64,000 nt of DNA from Opitutales bacterium. GTDB taxonomy: Bacteria > Verrucomicrobiota > Verrucomicrobiia > Opitutales > JAJFLR01. This document shows, one piece after another, positions 28,112 through 37,528 of the stretch. The notes under the pieces are model-generated. The model was not told the DNA's origin, ran no database searches, and saw only the letters and a list, made by a program, of their open reading frames with translations. The stretch spans positions 1-64,000 of the forward strand of contig JAJFLR010000028.1 of NCBI GenBank assembly GCA_021772565.1, in the 5' to 3' direction. The position numbers and the translations under genes were made by a program. Each line of letters starts with the position of its first letter. Position 1 is the first letter of the stretch.

Positions 28112-28132
28112 TGTCCCCTATTAAAAGGGACA
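28112..28132. repeat. Hairpin TGTCCCCTATTAAAAGGGACA upstream of the RAYT gene
   Basis: Imperfect inverted repeat GTCCC...GGGAC. Confidence 0.5.
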
Positions 28133-28210
28133 GGTTAAAAATTATTGACATTCACATAAAGCAGAAAGAAAATATAGAATAAATATTAACTACTAAGGAG
28201 ATAAACCAAT

Positions 28211-29221
28211 ATAAGAACTGCCAGATTTAAGATTAATAACCGTGACGCCTACTACCATTGCGTCACCCGAACCATTAACAAAGAGATGTTATTAGATTCC
28301 CGTGCCAAAGAAGTGCTGCGCAAACAGTTGTGGCAAATGGCTGAGTTTTGTGGAGTTCAAATTATTACTTATTGCATAATGACCAACCACTTTCATGTAC
28401 TGGTCAAAGTTCCCGAACAGAAACAACTGAACAATCGCGAATTAGTCAGACGCTTCAAACTCCTCTACCCCAAGCCAACCAAATATCAAACAATGGCAGT
28501 GGATGTGCTTGAGTCTAATTTAAGACAAGGTGGCAAGGAAGCAGACAAAGAACGTAAGAAACTACAAGCTCGTATGGGAGATGTTTCGGTATTTATGAAA
28601 GAAGTAAAACAGCGCTTTAGTATTTGGTACAATCGAAGTCATCGACGTATCGGCACTTTGTGGGCAGAACGCTTTAAGAGCACACTGGTTGAAGGTAGTG
28701 AGCATGCTCTGAAAATATGTGCCGCCTATATCGACTTAAATCCAGTTCGTGCAGCTATTGTAAAAGATCCAAAAGAATATCGTTGGAGTGGCTATGGTGA
28801 AGCTGTAAGTGGCAATGAGCTAGCTCGAGAAGGTTTGGCAACAGCTCTTGAAGTATCAAAGAGTCAAAAAACAAATTACAACTGGAAATCTATATCTAGC
28901 GAATATAGAAAACTGATCTATTGCAAAGGCTCATCACCGGCACCGGGAAAAGGAGGAACAGGAGCAGTTATACCAATAAAAAAATGGCGAAATGTTCTAG
29001 CCAAAGGTGGAAGCCTACCAATGGCATCAGTCTTACGGTGTCGCGTTAGGTATTTTACGGATGGAGCTATTTTGGGTTCGAAAGAATACGTACAAAGTTA
29101 TTATGAAGAACATAAAGGAGAGTTCAGTCGAAAGCGTAAGAAGGAACCGCAACGGATGAGAGGCAGTGATTGGGGTGGCCTTTGCGTTATTAGAGGCTTG
29201 AGACAATCGGTGTTTAGTTAG
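28211..29221 (+). CDS. REP-associated tyrosine transposase (RAYT, Y1_Tnp), apparent ATA at the start position
   Basis: YCIMTNHFHVLVKVPE HUH motif, YIDLNPVRA; homologous reading extends upstream of the called Met as (ATA)RTARFKINNRDAYYHCVTRTINKEM with AAGGAG just upstream. Confidence 0.88.
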   Translation: MRTARFKINNRDAYYHCVTRTINKEMLLDSRAKEVLRKQLWQMAEFCGVQIITYCIMTNHFHVLVKVPEQKQLNNRELVRRFKLLYPKPTKYQTMAVDVLESNLRQGGKEADKERKKLQARMGDVSVFMKEVKQRFSIWYNRSHRRIGTLWAERFKSTLVEGSEHALKICAAYIDLNPVRAAIVKDPKEYRWSGYGEAVSGNELAREGLATALEVSKSQKTNYNWKSISSEYRKLIYCKGSSPAPGKGGTGAVIPIKKWRNVLAKGGSLPMASVLRCRVRYFTDGAILGSKEYVQSYYEEHKGEFSRKRKKEPQRMRGSDWGGLCVIRGLRQSVFS

Positions 29222-29222
29222 A

Positions 29223-29281
29223 GTTGTCTTACAGACAACGGGTTAATTATTTATATAAACCCAACGCTCCGCATTGGGCTG
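29223..29281 (+). repeat. REP-like double hairpin, copy 1
   Basis: GTTGTCttacaGACAAC ... CCCAACGCTCCGCATTGGGCTG. Confidence 0.75.
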
Positions 29282-29382
29282 TTTTAGATAGCACTTTCAG
29301 TGGATTATGTTGATAAAACTTTTGAGATATTATTGTGATTCTAGCCCAAGCTATAAAAAAAGATTAATACTCCCTAGATTCT

Positions 29383-29450
29383 ATGTCACGAAGACCGAGA
29401 TTAGAGAGCAGTGATGGTATTTATCATATCTATTAACCGTGAAATCTATC
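29383..29450 (+). pseudogene. Remnant N-terminus of a second RAYT transposase
   Basis: ATGTCACGAAGACCGAGATTAGAGAGCAGTGATGGTATTTATCATATC reads MSRRPRLESSDGIYHI; a one-base shift then gives INREIYR; the rest of the gene is absent. Confidence 0.7.
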
Positions 29451-29469
29451 GCTAAGATATTGGTTAGAG

Positions 29470-29529
29470 TTGTTCTACAGACAATAGGTCATTTTTCGTC
29501 AGATATCCCAACGCTTTGCATTGGGCTGA
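29470..29529 (+). repeat. REP-like double hairpin, copy 2
   Basis: GTTGTTctacaGACAAT ... CCCAACGCTTTGCATTGGGCTG. Confidence 0.75.
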
Positions 29530-29761
29530 TATAGTTAACACTGACTGTGTTTTCACCAATATTGCACTGATTGAATTTTTGAATCAAGAGCTAAAATTTT
29601 TGAATTTGAATTGTGAGAAAAAAAATTCAATATTAATTGATCCTAAAAATTATTTTTAGCAGAGTTACACCAACGGACGACTGGGACAGTCGTCCCTACC
29701 TAAGTATTGATATTTCTTAGAGTAGACAAGTATTGCAAAATTTGCCCAACCTCTTTGAGAT

Positions 29762-30994
29762 ATGATGATGAATAAAGATACAACAACTGCTACTTCTTCA
29801 ACATCGAAAATCCCAAAAGTAGAATTAGTGCCGAGAGGAAAAGGTCAGGGGTATTCTGATGATGAAGTGGTCGATCGCAGAAAATGGATTGAGGATAAAA
29901 CTTCTAGTAATTTGGAGCATATCAGTAACTGTTCAATACCTTATGATTCGATGCGCGGTAATATTGAAAACCCAATTGGCTCAGCACAGGTTCCTCTTGG
30001 TGTTGCCGGCCCCTTAAAGATTAATGGAGAGTTTGCTAATAATGATTTCTATGTTCCTTTAGCCACAACTGAGGGTGCTTTAGTTAGATCATACGAACGC
30101 GGCATGGTGGTAATTTCAAAATCAGGTGGAGCCAATAGCAGAATTATCCGTGATGAAAATCAAATAACGCCAACTTTCTTTTTTAACAATCTGGTTGAAG
30201 GCAGTGATTTTTGCAAAATTGTTAATCAGAATATTGAAAAACTTAAAACATTGGCTAACGCAACGACCTCACATGGTAAATGTTTAGATATTGAAACGCG
30301 CGTATCGGGACTGTTTGTCTATCTGACAATCAGATATTTCACGGCTGATGCACAAGGCATGAACATGATTGTAAAAGCTTCAGATGCAATTTGTCAGTGG
30401 TTAGTCAAAAATAGTTCAGCGACTAAATTTCAAATATTTAGTGGGTTCAGTATGGAAAAACGCCCAAGTGGTGGACTACTGCAAGGCGGCAAAGGAAAGA
30501 CTGTGACGGCAGATATACTAATTCCGCAAAAAATTCTGTCACTTTATTTGAGAGTCAAGGCCAAGGATATTAATGAGCTTTGGCAACAAACGATGATAGG
30601 AAATAAGTTCGCCAATGCCTTAGGATATTGCGGACATTTTGCAAATGGCCTGACAGCAATATTTATCGCCACCGGACAAGATATTGCCAACATTGCGAAT
30701 TCAGCTGTCGGCGTTACCCATTTTCAGGAGAGGGAAAATGGTGCTCTCTACGCTAGCGTCACACTTACTGCGCTGACAATCGGTACCGTTGGCGGCGGCA
30801 CAAGTTTACCGACAAGCAAAGAAGCATTATCGATGATTGATTGTTATGGCAGTAACGGATGCAAAAAATTTGCCGAGATAATTGCTGCAAGTTTACTGGC
30901 CGGTGAAATTTCAATGGCCGCAGCAATTGCCAGTGGAGAGTTTGTCAACGCCCATGAATATTATGGTCGAAATCGCCCGGAAGAGACAAAATGA
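29762..30994 (+). CDS. Hydroxymethylglutaryl-CoA reductase (class I-like)
   Basis: ENPIGSAQVPLGVAGPL, ATTEGALVRSYERG, DAQGMNMI, GQDIANIANSAVG, GTVGGGTSLP, C-terminal AHEYYGR. Confidence 0.93.
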   Translation: MMMNKDTTTATSSTSKIPKVELVPRGKGQGYSDDEVVDRRKWIEDKTSSNLEHISNCSIPYDSMRGNIENPIGSAQVPLGVAGPLKINGEFANNDFYVPLATTEGALVRSYERGMVVISKSGGANSRIIRDENQITPTFFFNNLVEGSDFCKIVNQNIEKLKTLANATTSHGKCLDIETRVSGLFVYLTIRYFTADAQGMNMIVKASDAICQWLVKNSSATKFQIFSGFSMEKRPSGGLLQGGKGKTVTADILIPQKILSLYLRVKAKDINELWQQTMIGNKFANALGYCGHFANGLTAIFIATGQDIANIANSAVGVTHFQERENGALYASVTLTALTIGTVGGGTSLPTSKEALSMIDCYGSNGCKKFAEIIAASLLAGEISMAAAIASGEFVNAHEYYGRNRPEETK

Positions 30995-32499
30995 AACATC
31001 CTTTCAAACCGCTGAAGATAAAGGAAAATCCGGCTTCGAGTTATGATGTAATTATCATTGGAGCAGGAATTGGTGGTTTAATCAGTGCCAATATACTAGC
31101 TCAAGATGGACTCAAAGTTTTATTGCTGGAACAACATTATGTTGTCGGTGGCTATTGCAGTTCATTTTATAGAAAAGGATATTACTTTGATGCGGGCAGT
31201 CATTTTTATCCGTTGTTGGGAAATCCTGAATCGATAACCGGAAAAATAGTTCGTGATATTGGTGCAACAAATAAGTGGAAAAAAATGGACCCGGTCGACC
31301 AATTTCATTTGCCGGATAAATCAACATTTTCGGTGCCTGCTGATTTGGATACTTATTTAAAAAAGATCAAAAAACAATTTCCTGAATCTGTTGCCCAAAT
31401 TGATAAATATTTTGATGCTGTCAGAGAAGCTTATCTTTTTGGACTCCTGCATTATTTTAAGGGTAAAACATCAAAACAATTTAAGAAATTTGAAAATTTC
31501 AGTTTAAAAGATATGTTGGATAAACATATTGATGACCCTAAACTCAAGTTTATCCTAACTGCAGATTGTGCTCACTGGGGATCTCCACCGAGCAGAACAT
31601 CTTTCGTCTTTGATTCGATGTTACGCCTATCATATTTTTTGGGAAATTATTATCCGGAAGGCAGTTCACAAAAATTTGCTGATGAATTAGCATTTTGTTT
31701 TCAACAATCAGGCGGAACAATTGGGCTGCGATCGCATGTTGAAAAAATTAATATTAAGGATAATGAGGTTGAAGGTGTAAGTGTTACAATGGGGCCATTA
31801 AGTGATCGCAGGACTTTACAAATTAAATCGAGAATAGTCATTTCGAATGCCGATATAAAATTAACTCACGAACATTTAATTGATCAAAAATATTCTGACC
31901 CAAATATAATTAATAATATTAATAAGTATAAAAGAACTTATCCGTGTTACTTGATGCACATCGGGTTAAAAGATGTAGATATAAATTCACTCGACCGTGC
32001 GCATGGATACTATTGGCGAGATTGGGATACTGAACGCGTTGGCAAAGATGCACTGATATTTAAATTATTCCCCCCTACTCTTTTTGATCCAAATGTTGCT
32101 CCAGCAAACAAACAAGTATTAATAGTTCAAAAAGTTATGGATATTGATTACCAGAAGATTGGTGATTGGAAAAAACATAAAGAAGATTTTGAGGCTATGC
32201 TAAAATTTGAACTTAATAAAGTATTGCCCAACATTTTAGATAATGCCGAAGTATGCCTCACGGCGACAGCGCAAACATCTTACCGATACACACTCAATGA
32301 GGAAGGAGCCATGCTCGGCTGGGAAATGTCACCTGAGCAGTTAGGAGGCAATCGTCCTAGCTTAGATTGTGGAATTAAAAATTTATTTTTCACCGGTCAT
32401 TGGACACAGCCGGGCGGTGGCATTACACCTGTAATAATTTCTGCCTATCAAGTCGCGCAAAAAATATTGGGGAATAAAATAAATAAAAATAGTTTGTAA
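30991..32499 (+). CDS. CrtI/CrtISO/RetSat-like FAD-dependent oxidoreductase
   Basis: DVIIIGAGIGGLISANILAQDGLKVLLLEQHYVVGGYCSSF; C-terminal NLFFTGHWTQPGGGITPVIISAYQVA; 4-bp ATGA overlap with HMGR. Confidence 0.9.
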   Translation: MKHPFKPLKIKENPASSYDVIIIGAGIGGLISANILAQDGLKVLLLEQHYVVGGYCSSFYRKGYYFDAGSHFYPLLGNPESITGKIVRDIGATNKWKKMDPVDQFHLPDKSTFSVPADLDTYLKKIKKQFPESVAQIDKYFDAVREAYLFGLLHYFKGKTSKQFKKFENFSLKDMLDKHIDDPKLKFILTADCAHWGSPPSRTSFVFDSMLRLSYFLGNYYPEGSSQKFADELAFCFQQSGGTIGLRSHVEKINIKDNEVEGVSVTMGPLSDRRTLQIKSRIVISNADIKLTHEHLIDQKYSDPNIINNINKYKRTYPCYLMHIGLKDVDINSLDRAHGYYWRDWDTERVGKDALIFKLFPPTLFDPNVAPANKQVLIVQKVMDIDYQKIGDWKKHKEDFEAMLKFELNKVLPNILDNAEVCLTATAQTSYRYTLNEEGAMLGWEMSPEQLGGNRPSLDCGIKNLFFTGHWTQPGGGITPVIISAYQVAQKILGNKINKNSL

Positions 32500-32806
32500 C
32501 TACCTACTTCGAAGATGTAGTTAAGAATACTTAACCATGAATATTAAATTATGCCACAGATGAATCACAGATTGAATACAGATTTTTTTTATAAGGTAAT
32601 ATAGGGAGGCTGGCTCGTTCGCTGAAATCATATTAAAGCGTCAGCCCACCGCTTCAGTGACATAAATTCGTTGTATGCACAGAAGCTAGGAAAAGCTCCC
32701 TACCAATAAATTAATCTGTGTTTCGTCTGTGGCCAAAATTTCTAACAAATCAATATGAAATACAATTGCCTCAATGAGGTAGTTAGTTACAATAGTTTTT
32801 AATAAA

Positions 32807-34456
32807 ATGATTCCTGCAAATGATAGTTCGTTAAACTTATGTCTGATACACGACAGCCCAACTATTCTGAAGCGCTGGAAATCTACTTTTGAAATGAATG
32901 ATTCAATAAATAATATTCAGCTCGTCGCTACAGAAAATTTAGCAGCACCTGACCCATTCACATTCAGCAAACAAAGTAGTAATGCTATCATAATATTTCC
33001 ATACTTAAAAGATAACGGAATATGTTTTGATTGGGATGCTATCGATAAAGTTTTTAATAAAATAGATTTTTCTAATATTTCGAAGCTGATAGTTTTATCA
33101 AGTGCTGCAATTTATGGATCCACAAATAAACATCGCGGATACATTGTAGAGCAACGTTATAAACAAATAATGAGTCATCAGCCATATGCAAGTCAATGGC
33201 TCAAATGGGAAAACATATTTTTAGAGATTAAAGAAAAATTTAGTCAAATAAAAATCACGATTCTGAGACCGAGTTTTATGCTCATTAAGGATAGTAATGA
33301 CTGGTTTATTAATATGTTAAATAAAAAATCAGTTTCATTCCCATTTGGATTTAATTCTGTACTTCAAATACTCAGTGAACACGATCTTCTGAGTGCGCTG
33401 ACTATCGTTATTAAATCAAATAAAGAAGGTATCTACAATTTGGCACCTGAAAAAGTGATTAGCTGGAATATCCTTTTTAAGCAATTTAAAATAAAGAAAA
33501 GATTTTCGTTTGGCATATTAGAACATCTATCAGACAAACCATTTAATCTAATCAAACCATTTTTGAGATATTCATGGACTGTAAATTCGAGCAATTTTAA
33601 GAAAAATTTTAATTATGAAACAAAGTATTCCAGTTACCAAACGGTAGCAAAATTTCTATCTATTAAAAGTAATGATGAAATCCAAATGGATCCATTTGGC
33701 TTAGATGTAAATTTTATTAAAAATCGAATTTGGATAAAACTAGCCCTTAGTATGTATTGGCGAGCAGAGATTAAGGGGTTGGAAAATTTACCTAGCGAAG
33801 GTTCTGGAATCCTGGCTGGGCCACACAGAGGATTTATGCCGTACGATGCTGCTGTATTAGTTTATATTTTAACTAATCAATTAAGTAAACCCCCTCGTTT
33901 TTTGGTTCATCATGCTTTGTTAAAATTCCCCATAATGACTGAATTCTTTAAACGGATGGGATCTGTACCAGCCTGTAGAGAAAATGCAGAGACCGTTTTA
34001 GAAAATAACGAGCTGTTAGGACTATTTCCTGAAGGAATAAACGGTACTTTCTGTTATTATCGTGATAGTAAAAAAATTGGTTCTCTAGGAAGACCAAATT
34101 TCATTAAATGGTCATTAAAATATAAAGTGCCAATCTATCCATTTCTGATTGTTGGCAGCGCTGAGACATATCCAATATTTTTTAAAATAAACTGGAAGTG
34201 GTTAGATAAAATTATTGAATGGCCCGCATATCCAATTACCGCTACTTTTCCGTTTATACCAATACCACTGCCAACCAAATGGCATATTGAATTTTTACCT
34301 CCAATACATTTCTATAAAGAGTATTCAGCTGATATGGCTGAAGACATAAATATATTAAATATGTTAAGTAATGAGTTTAAAGAACGACTGCAAAAATCGT
34401 GGGATGAGTTGCATGCAAAGCGTAAAAATATATTTTGGGGAAAGATTTGGGATTAA
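32807..34456 (+). CDS. Fusion of NAD-epimerase/SDR-like domain and PlsC-like acyltransferase
   Basis: N-terminal KLIVLSSAAIYGS...YASQWLKWENIF...ILRPSFML; C-terminal ILAGPHRGFMPYDAAVL and LLGLFPEGINGT. Confidence 0.8.
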   Translation: MIPANDSSLNLCLIHDSPTILKRWKSTFEMNDSINNIQLVATENLAAPDPFTFSKQSSNAIIIFPYLKDNGICFDWDAIDKVFNKIDFSNISKLIVLSSAAIYGSTNKHRGYIVEQRYKQIMSHQPYASQWLKWENIFLEIKEKFSQIKITILRPSFMLIKDSNDWFINMLNKKSVSFPFGFNSVLQILSEHDLLSALTIVIKSNKEGIYNLAPEKVISWNILFKQFKIKKRFSFGILEHLSDKPFNLIKPFLRYSWTVNSSNFKKNFNYETKYSSYQTVAKFLSIKSNDEIQMDPFGLDVNFIKNRIWIKLALSMYWRAEIKGLENLPSEGSGILAGPHRGFMPYDAAVLVYILTNQLSKPPRFLVHHALLKFPIMTEFFKRMGSVPACRENAETVLENNELLGLFPEGINGTFCYYRDSKKIGSLGRPNFIKWSLKYKVPIYPFLIVGSAETYPIFFKINWKWLDKIIEWPAYPITATFPFIPIPLPTKWHIEFLPPIHFYKEYSADMAEDINILNMLSNEFKERLQKSWDELHAKRKNIFWGKIWD

Positions 34457-34565
34457 ATAGTAATTACGAATTAATAATTACGAATCACAAAGGTTGATCG
34501 ATGACATTCAGTAATTGAAATGTTTACACAATAAGTGACTCAGCCATTAGTGGCACTCCGTCAAG

Positions 34566-34726
34566 GAGGCTGTTGAAAAACTACAAGACTACACTATTGT
34601 CATTGCGAGAAGCGAAGTGCCGTGGCAATCCAGACCGGAGAATCCAGATAGATTGCCGCGCCATCATGTTGATGGCTCGCAATGACAAAAGGTACATATA
34701 AACTTTATGTCTTTTTCAACAGCCTC
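34566..34726. mobile_element. MITE with TIR GAGGCTGTTGAAAAA and 5-bp TSD TCAAG
   Basis: GAGGCTGTTGAAAAA at 34566, TTTTTCAACAGCCTC ending at 34726; TCAAG at 34561-34565 and 34727-34731; internal TTGTCATTGCGAG...CTCGCAATGACAA. Confidence 0.92.
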
Positions 34727-34795
34727 TCAAGCGGAGGCCCTACAAACTATACATCCTCAATCCTAATCATTTTTGATAAGGATTAAGATTTTAAA

Positions 34796-37504
34796 TTAAT
34801 ACTGTTTTGTTGTCGCTTTCAAACGGCCACTTAAAATTTGTGACATATTACGGAATACTTTTGATGAAATTCTTGGATAACGATTCGTCACACGTTCCAA
34901 TGTTTTTTCATTAATAACCATAAGCTCGACATCTTCATTGGCAATAACATCAGCTGACCGTTTTTCATTTAAGACAAAGGCCATTTCACCAATCACATCA
35001 CCTACTTTTGGTTGAGCTACTTCTTTATCATTTACTACTACCTTAGCTGATCCTTTTAGAATAAGATATAAATCCTGACTATCTTCACCTTCTTTGATAA
35101 TATGTGCGCCAGCAGGATGCTCCTTTAGAAGACCCAATAAAACGAGCTTTTTGATTTCTGAATTTTTAAGCCCTTTGAGCAATGTACTTTCTTTAGCAAC
35201 CTTAGGATCAATTGTTAATTTCATGAAATCCCACGTCGAAATTATTGGTGTATTATAAAGGATACAGGGTGTGAAGAATATATCACCGATAAATGCAAAG
35301 ATCATAGCAATTGCAGAGAGAAAACCGAATTGGTAGATGATTCCAAAATTTGAAAGTGTCAATACGGCAAATCCAATAGTCAGGGCAAATGAAGTTGAAA
35401 GCACTGGCGCAAATTCGTGAATCAAACTCGCTTTCATGGCATCACGGTGATTCTGAATATGCTTCATTTCCTGATTGTAACGAGTCATGAAATGAATCGT
35501 ATCATCAACCGCAATTCCCAATGCAATCACTGCAACAGAAAATGTTCCAATACTGAGATAAAATCCAAACCAGCCCATTGCACCAAACATGACAATAATT
35601 GGAATCATATTAGGAATTAATGCCAACATTCCGGCACGCATGCTAAAGAAAAGTAGTGATATCACTATAAAAATTGTGGCTAACATTAATACCAAATTAC
35701 TGATAATTCCACGAGCCATGGAGTCTGCTGCTTTACCAATCAAAAGTAATTCTCCAGCCGGTTTAATTTTTAGTTCTCTCGATAATTCAGTATCGATAAA
35801 CTCGTTCATCTCCTTCATCACTTTACTTAAATATTTAGAACTTCCATCTTCAGCTCTAACAATAATGTTGGTATGTTGAAATTCATAATCAACAAAACGA
35901 GCCAGTGTATCCTGATCAATCAGCAATGAATATTGGGTAACTAACTCTGCTGAATCTGGAACTTCATATGCATCAGCAGCCCCATCATTCATCTCACGAT
36001 TTATGCGTCTGATTAATTTTCCAAAACCAACAACTTTATCAAAACGTTCCTCTAAAAAGTCTTCCAGTTTTGCTATATCGGCCAACAGTCTAGGATTTTT
36101 CAATCCCCCTTCTTCAGGTGCTTCAACCATAACAAAAAAGCTGTAGGCACCTGACAATCTTTTATGAATATCGTTAAACTTAATACGGACATCAGATGAT
36201 TTCTTAAAATAGGCCAGGAAGTCTGAATTAATCTCAACTTTAAAACAGCCTACAATACAGAAAAATAGAAGTGCATAGCAGAATACTAAAATCGGCTTAC
36301 GGTTATTAATAGTAAAGTCTGCAACACTATGTTCAAACTTTGTCCAGGCAGAAGGGGGTGCATTTGGATCCTCATTAGCGATAACCAGCTTTGGTTTTTT
36401 ATACAGCTTAAGGATTGAAGGAACAACAAATATAGTTATTATAAAATTGATTGCTATACCGAATGAAGTCGCGATACCAAATTCACGCAAAACTGGTAAA
36501 TCGTTGCTGATAATTGTAGCAAAGCCAATGAATGTAGTTAATGATGTCAGGCAGATTGCTATTAAGCTTCGAGTCATCATTCGATGAACTGCTTTATTTT
36601 TATCTTTCTCAGTCGCTAGACCTTTCATATACTCTGAGAGTAAATGAATATCTTCGGTCGATCCAATAACCAGGAGTAACATTGGGATGATGCCACTAAT
36701 TGGATTAATGGCAAAGTCCAATAAGACCATGAGCCCAATTGTTAAAATAACACTCATTGCTCCAGTTATTACGGGAATCAAGCAAGCCAGAACTGACCTA
36801 AAAAACAAAAACAACACTAGCAATATTGTTCCGACACAAAGTGGAATAAGAGTATTCTGATCTTTTTGAACTGATCGACTCGTTTCTAATTCTAAATAGG
36901 GAGAACCGATTGCATACATTTCAATTTTGTCCCCTAATGCACTTTCTATTTTGGCAATATTTTTATCAACTTCAGTTGTGAGGTATTCGCCCAAACCAGG
37001 GTTATCAGGTTGCTTTTCAATAAAAATATTAATCGCAGTTGATTTTCCATCCTTAGAAATAACTTCATTGATGATCATTTCATCCTGCTGCGTATATTTT
37101 CTAATGGCATCAATTTCTTCCTGATCATAAGGAACAGAAGCCATAACCTGATCTGTATCGAGATAACCACCTTCTTTATCCCATTTAATTTTGAATACAG
37201 TTGATAAACTTACGACTCGAGAAACCCCATCCAAATTTTCTGCTGCATAAGTTAAATCCTCAACAGCCTGCAAAACATCTTCCTGAAAAATATTATCACT
37301 TTGAACAACAATGATAATTAAAGTATCACCACCAAAGATCTCTTTAACCTTCTCGTTGTAGACTTTATCCGGATCACCCGGGACGATCATACCATCTGCT
37401 GTGTTATCAATTTTAACGTCCTTTAAAATCATTAAGAACGGCACACAGAGCATGAAAAATGCAGCTAATATAGTTTTCGGGTATTGTAGCGGTTTGTTAA
37501 ACAT
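34796..37504 (-). CDS. MMPL/RND-family exporter with C-terminal cyclic-nucleotide-binding domain
   Basis: Two repeated membrane domains with SSD-like patterns (GIAVDDTIHFMTRYNQE); C-terminal GAHIIKEGEDSQDLYLILKGSAKVVV...GDVIGEMAFVLNEKRSADV. Confidence 0.92.
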   Translation of the reverse strand: MFNKPLQYPKTILAAFFMLCVPFLMILKDVKIDNTADGMIVPGDPDKVYNEKVKEIFGGDTLIIIVVQSDNIFQEDVLQAVEDLTYAAENLDGVSRVVSLSTVFKIKWDKEGGYLDTDQVMASVPYDQEEIDAIRKYTQQDEMIINEVISKDGKSTAINIFIEKQPDNPGLGEYLTTEVDKNIAKIESALGDKIEMYAIGSPYLELETSRSVQKDQNTLIPLCVGTILLVLFLFFRSVLACLIPVITGAMSVILTIGLMVLLDFAINPISGIIPMLLLVIGSTEDIHLLSEYMKGLATEKDKNKAVHRMMTRSLIAICLTSLTTFIGFATIISNDLPVLREFGIATSFGIAINFIITIFVVPSILKLYKKPKLVIANEDPNAPPSAWTKFEHSVADFTINNRKPILVFCYALLFFCIVGCFKVEINSDFLAYFKKSSDVRIKFNDIHKRLSGAYSFFVMVEAPEEGGLKNPRLLADIAKLEDFLEERFDKVVGFGKLIRRINREMNDGAADAYEVPDSAELVTQYSLLIDQDTLARFVDYEFQHTNIIVRAEDGSSKYLSKVMKEMNEFIDTELSRELKIKPAGELLLIGKAADSMARGIISNLVLMLATIFIVISLLFFSMRAGMLALIPNMIPIIVMFGAMGWFGFYLSIGTFSVAVIALGIAVDDTIHFMTRYNQEMKHIQNHRDAMKASLIHEFAPVLSTSFALTIGFAVLTLSNFGIIYQFGFLSAIAMIFAFIGDIFFTPCILYNTPIISTWDFMKLTIDPKVAKESTLLKGLKNSEIKKLVLLGLLKEHPAGAHIIKEGEDSQDLYLILKGSAKVVVNDKEVAQPKVGDVIGEMAFVLNEKRSADVIANEDVELMVINEKTLERVTNRYPRISSKVFRNMSQILSGRLKATTKQY

Positions 37505-37528
37505 AATCTGTTAGTTTAATGGTTAGTG

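Noticed and set aside
14240-34456. Calling the locus a standard carotenoid cluster
   Set aside because: No crtE, crtB or crtY is visible, and the CrtI-like protein could be any member of the CrtI/CrtISO/RetSat superfamily.
35417-37124. Plus-strand ORFs inside the MMPL gene
   Set aside because: Antisense to a clearly conserved exporter.
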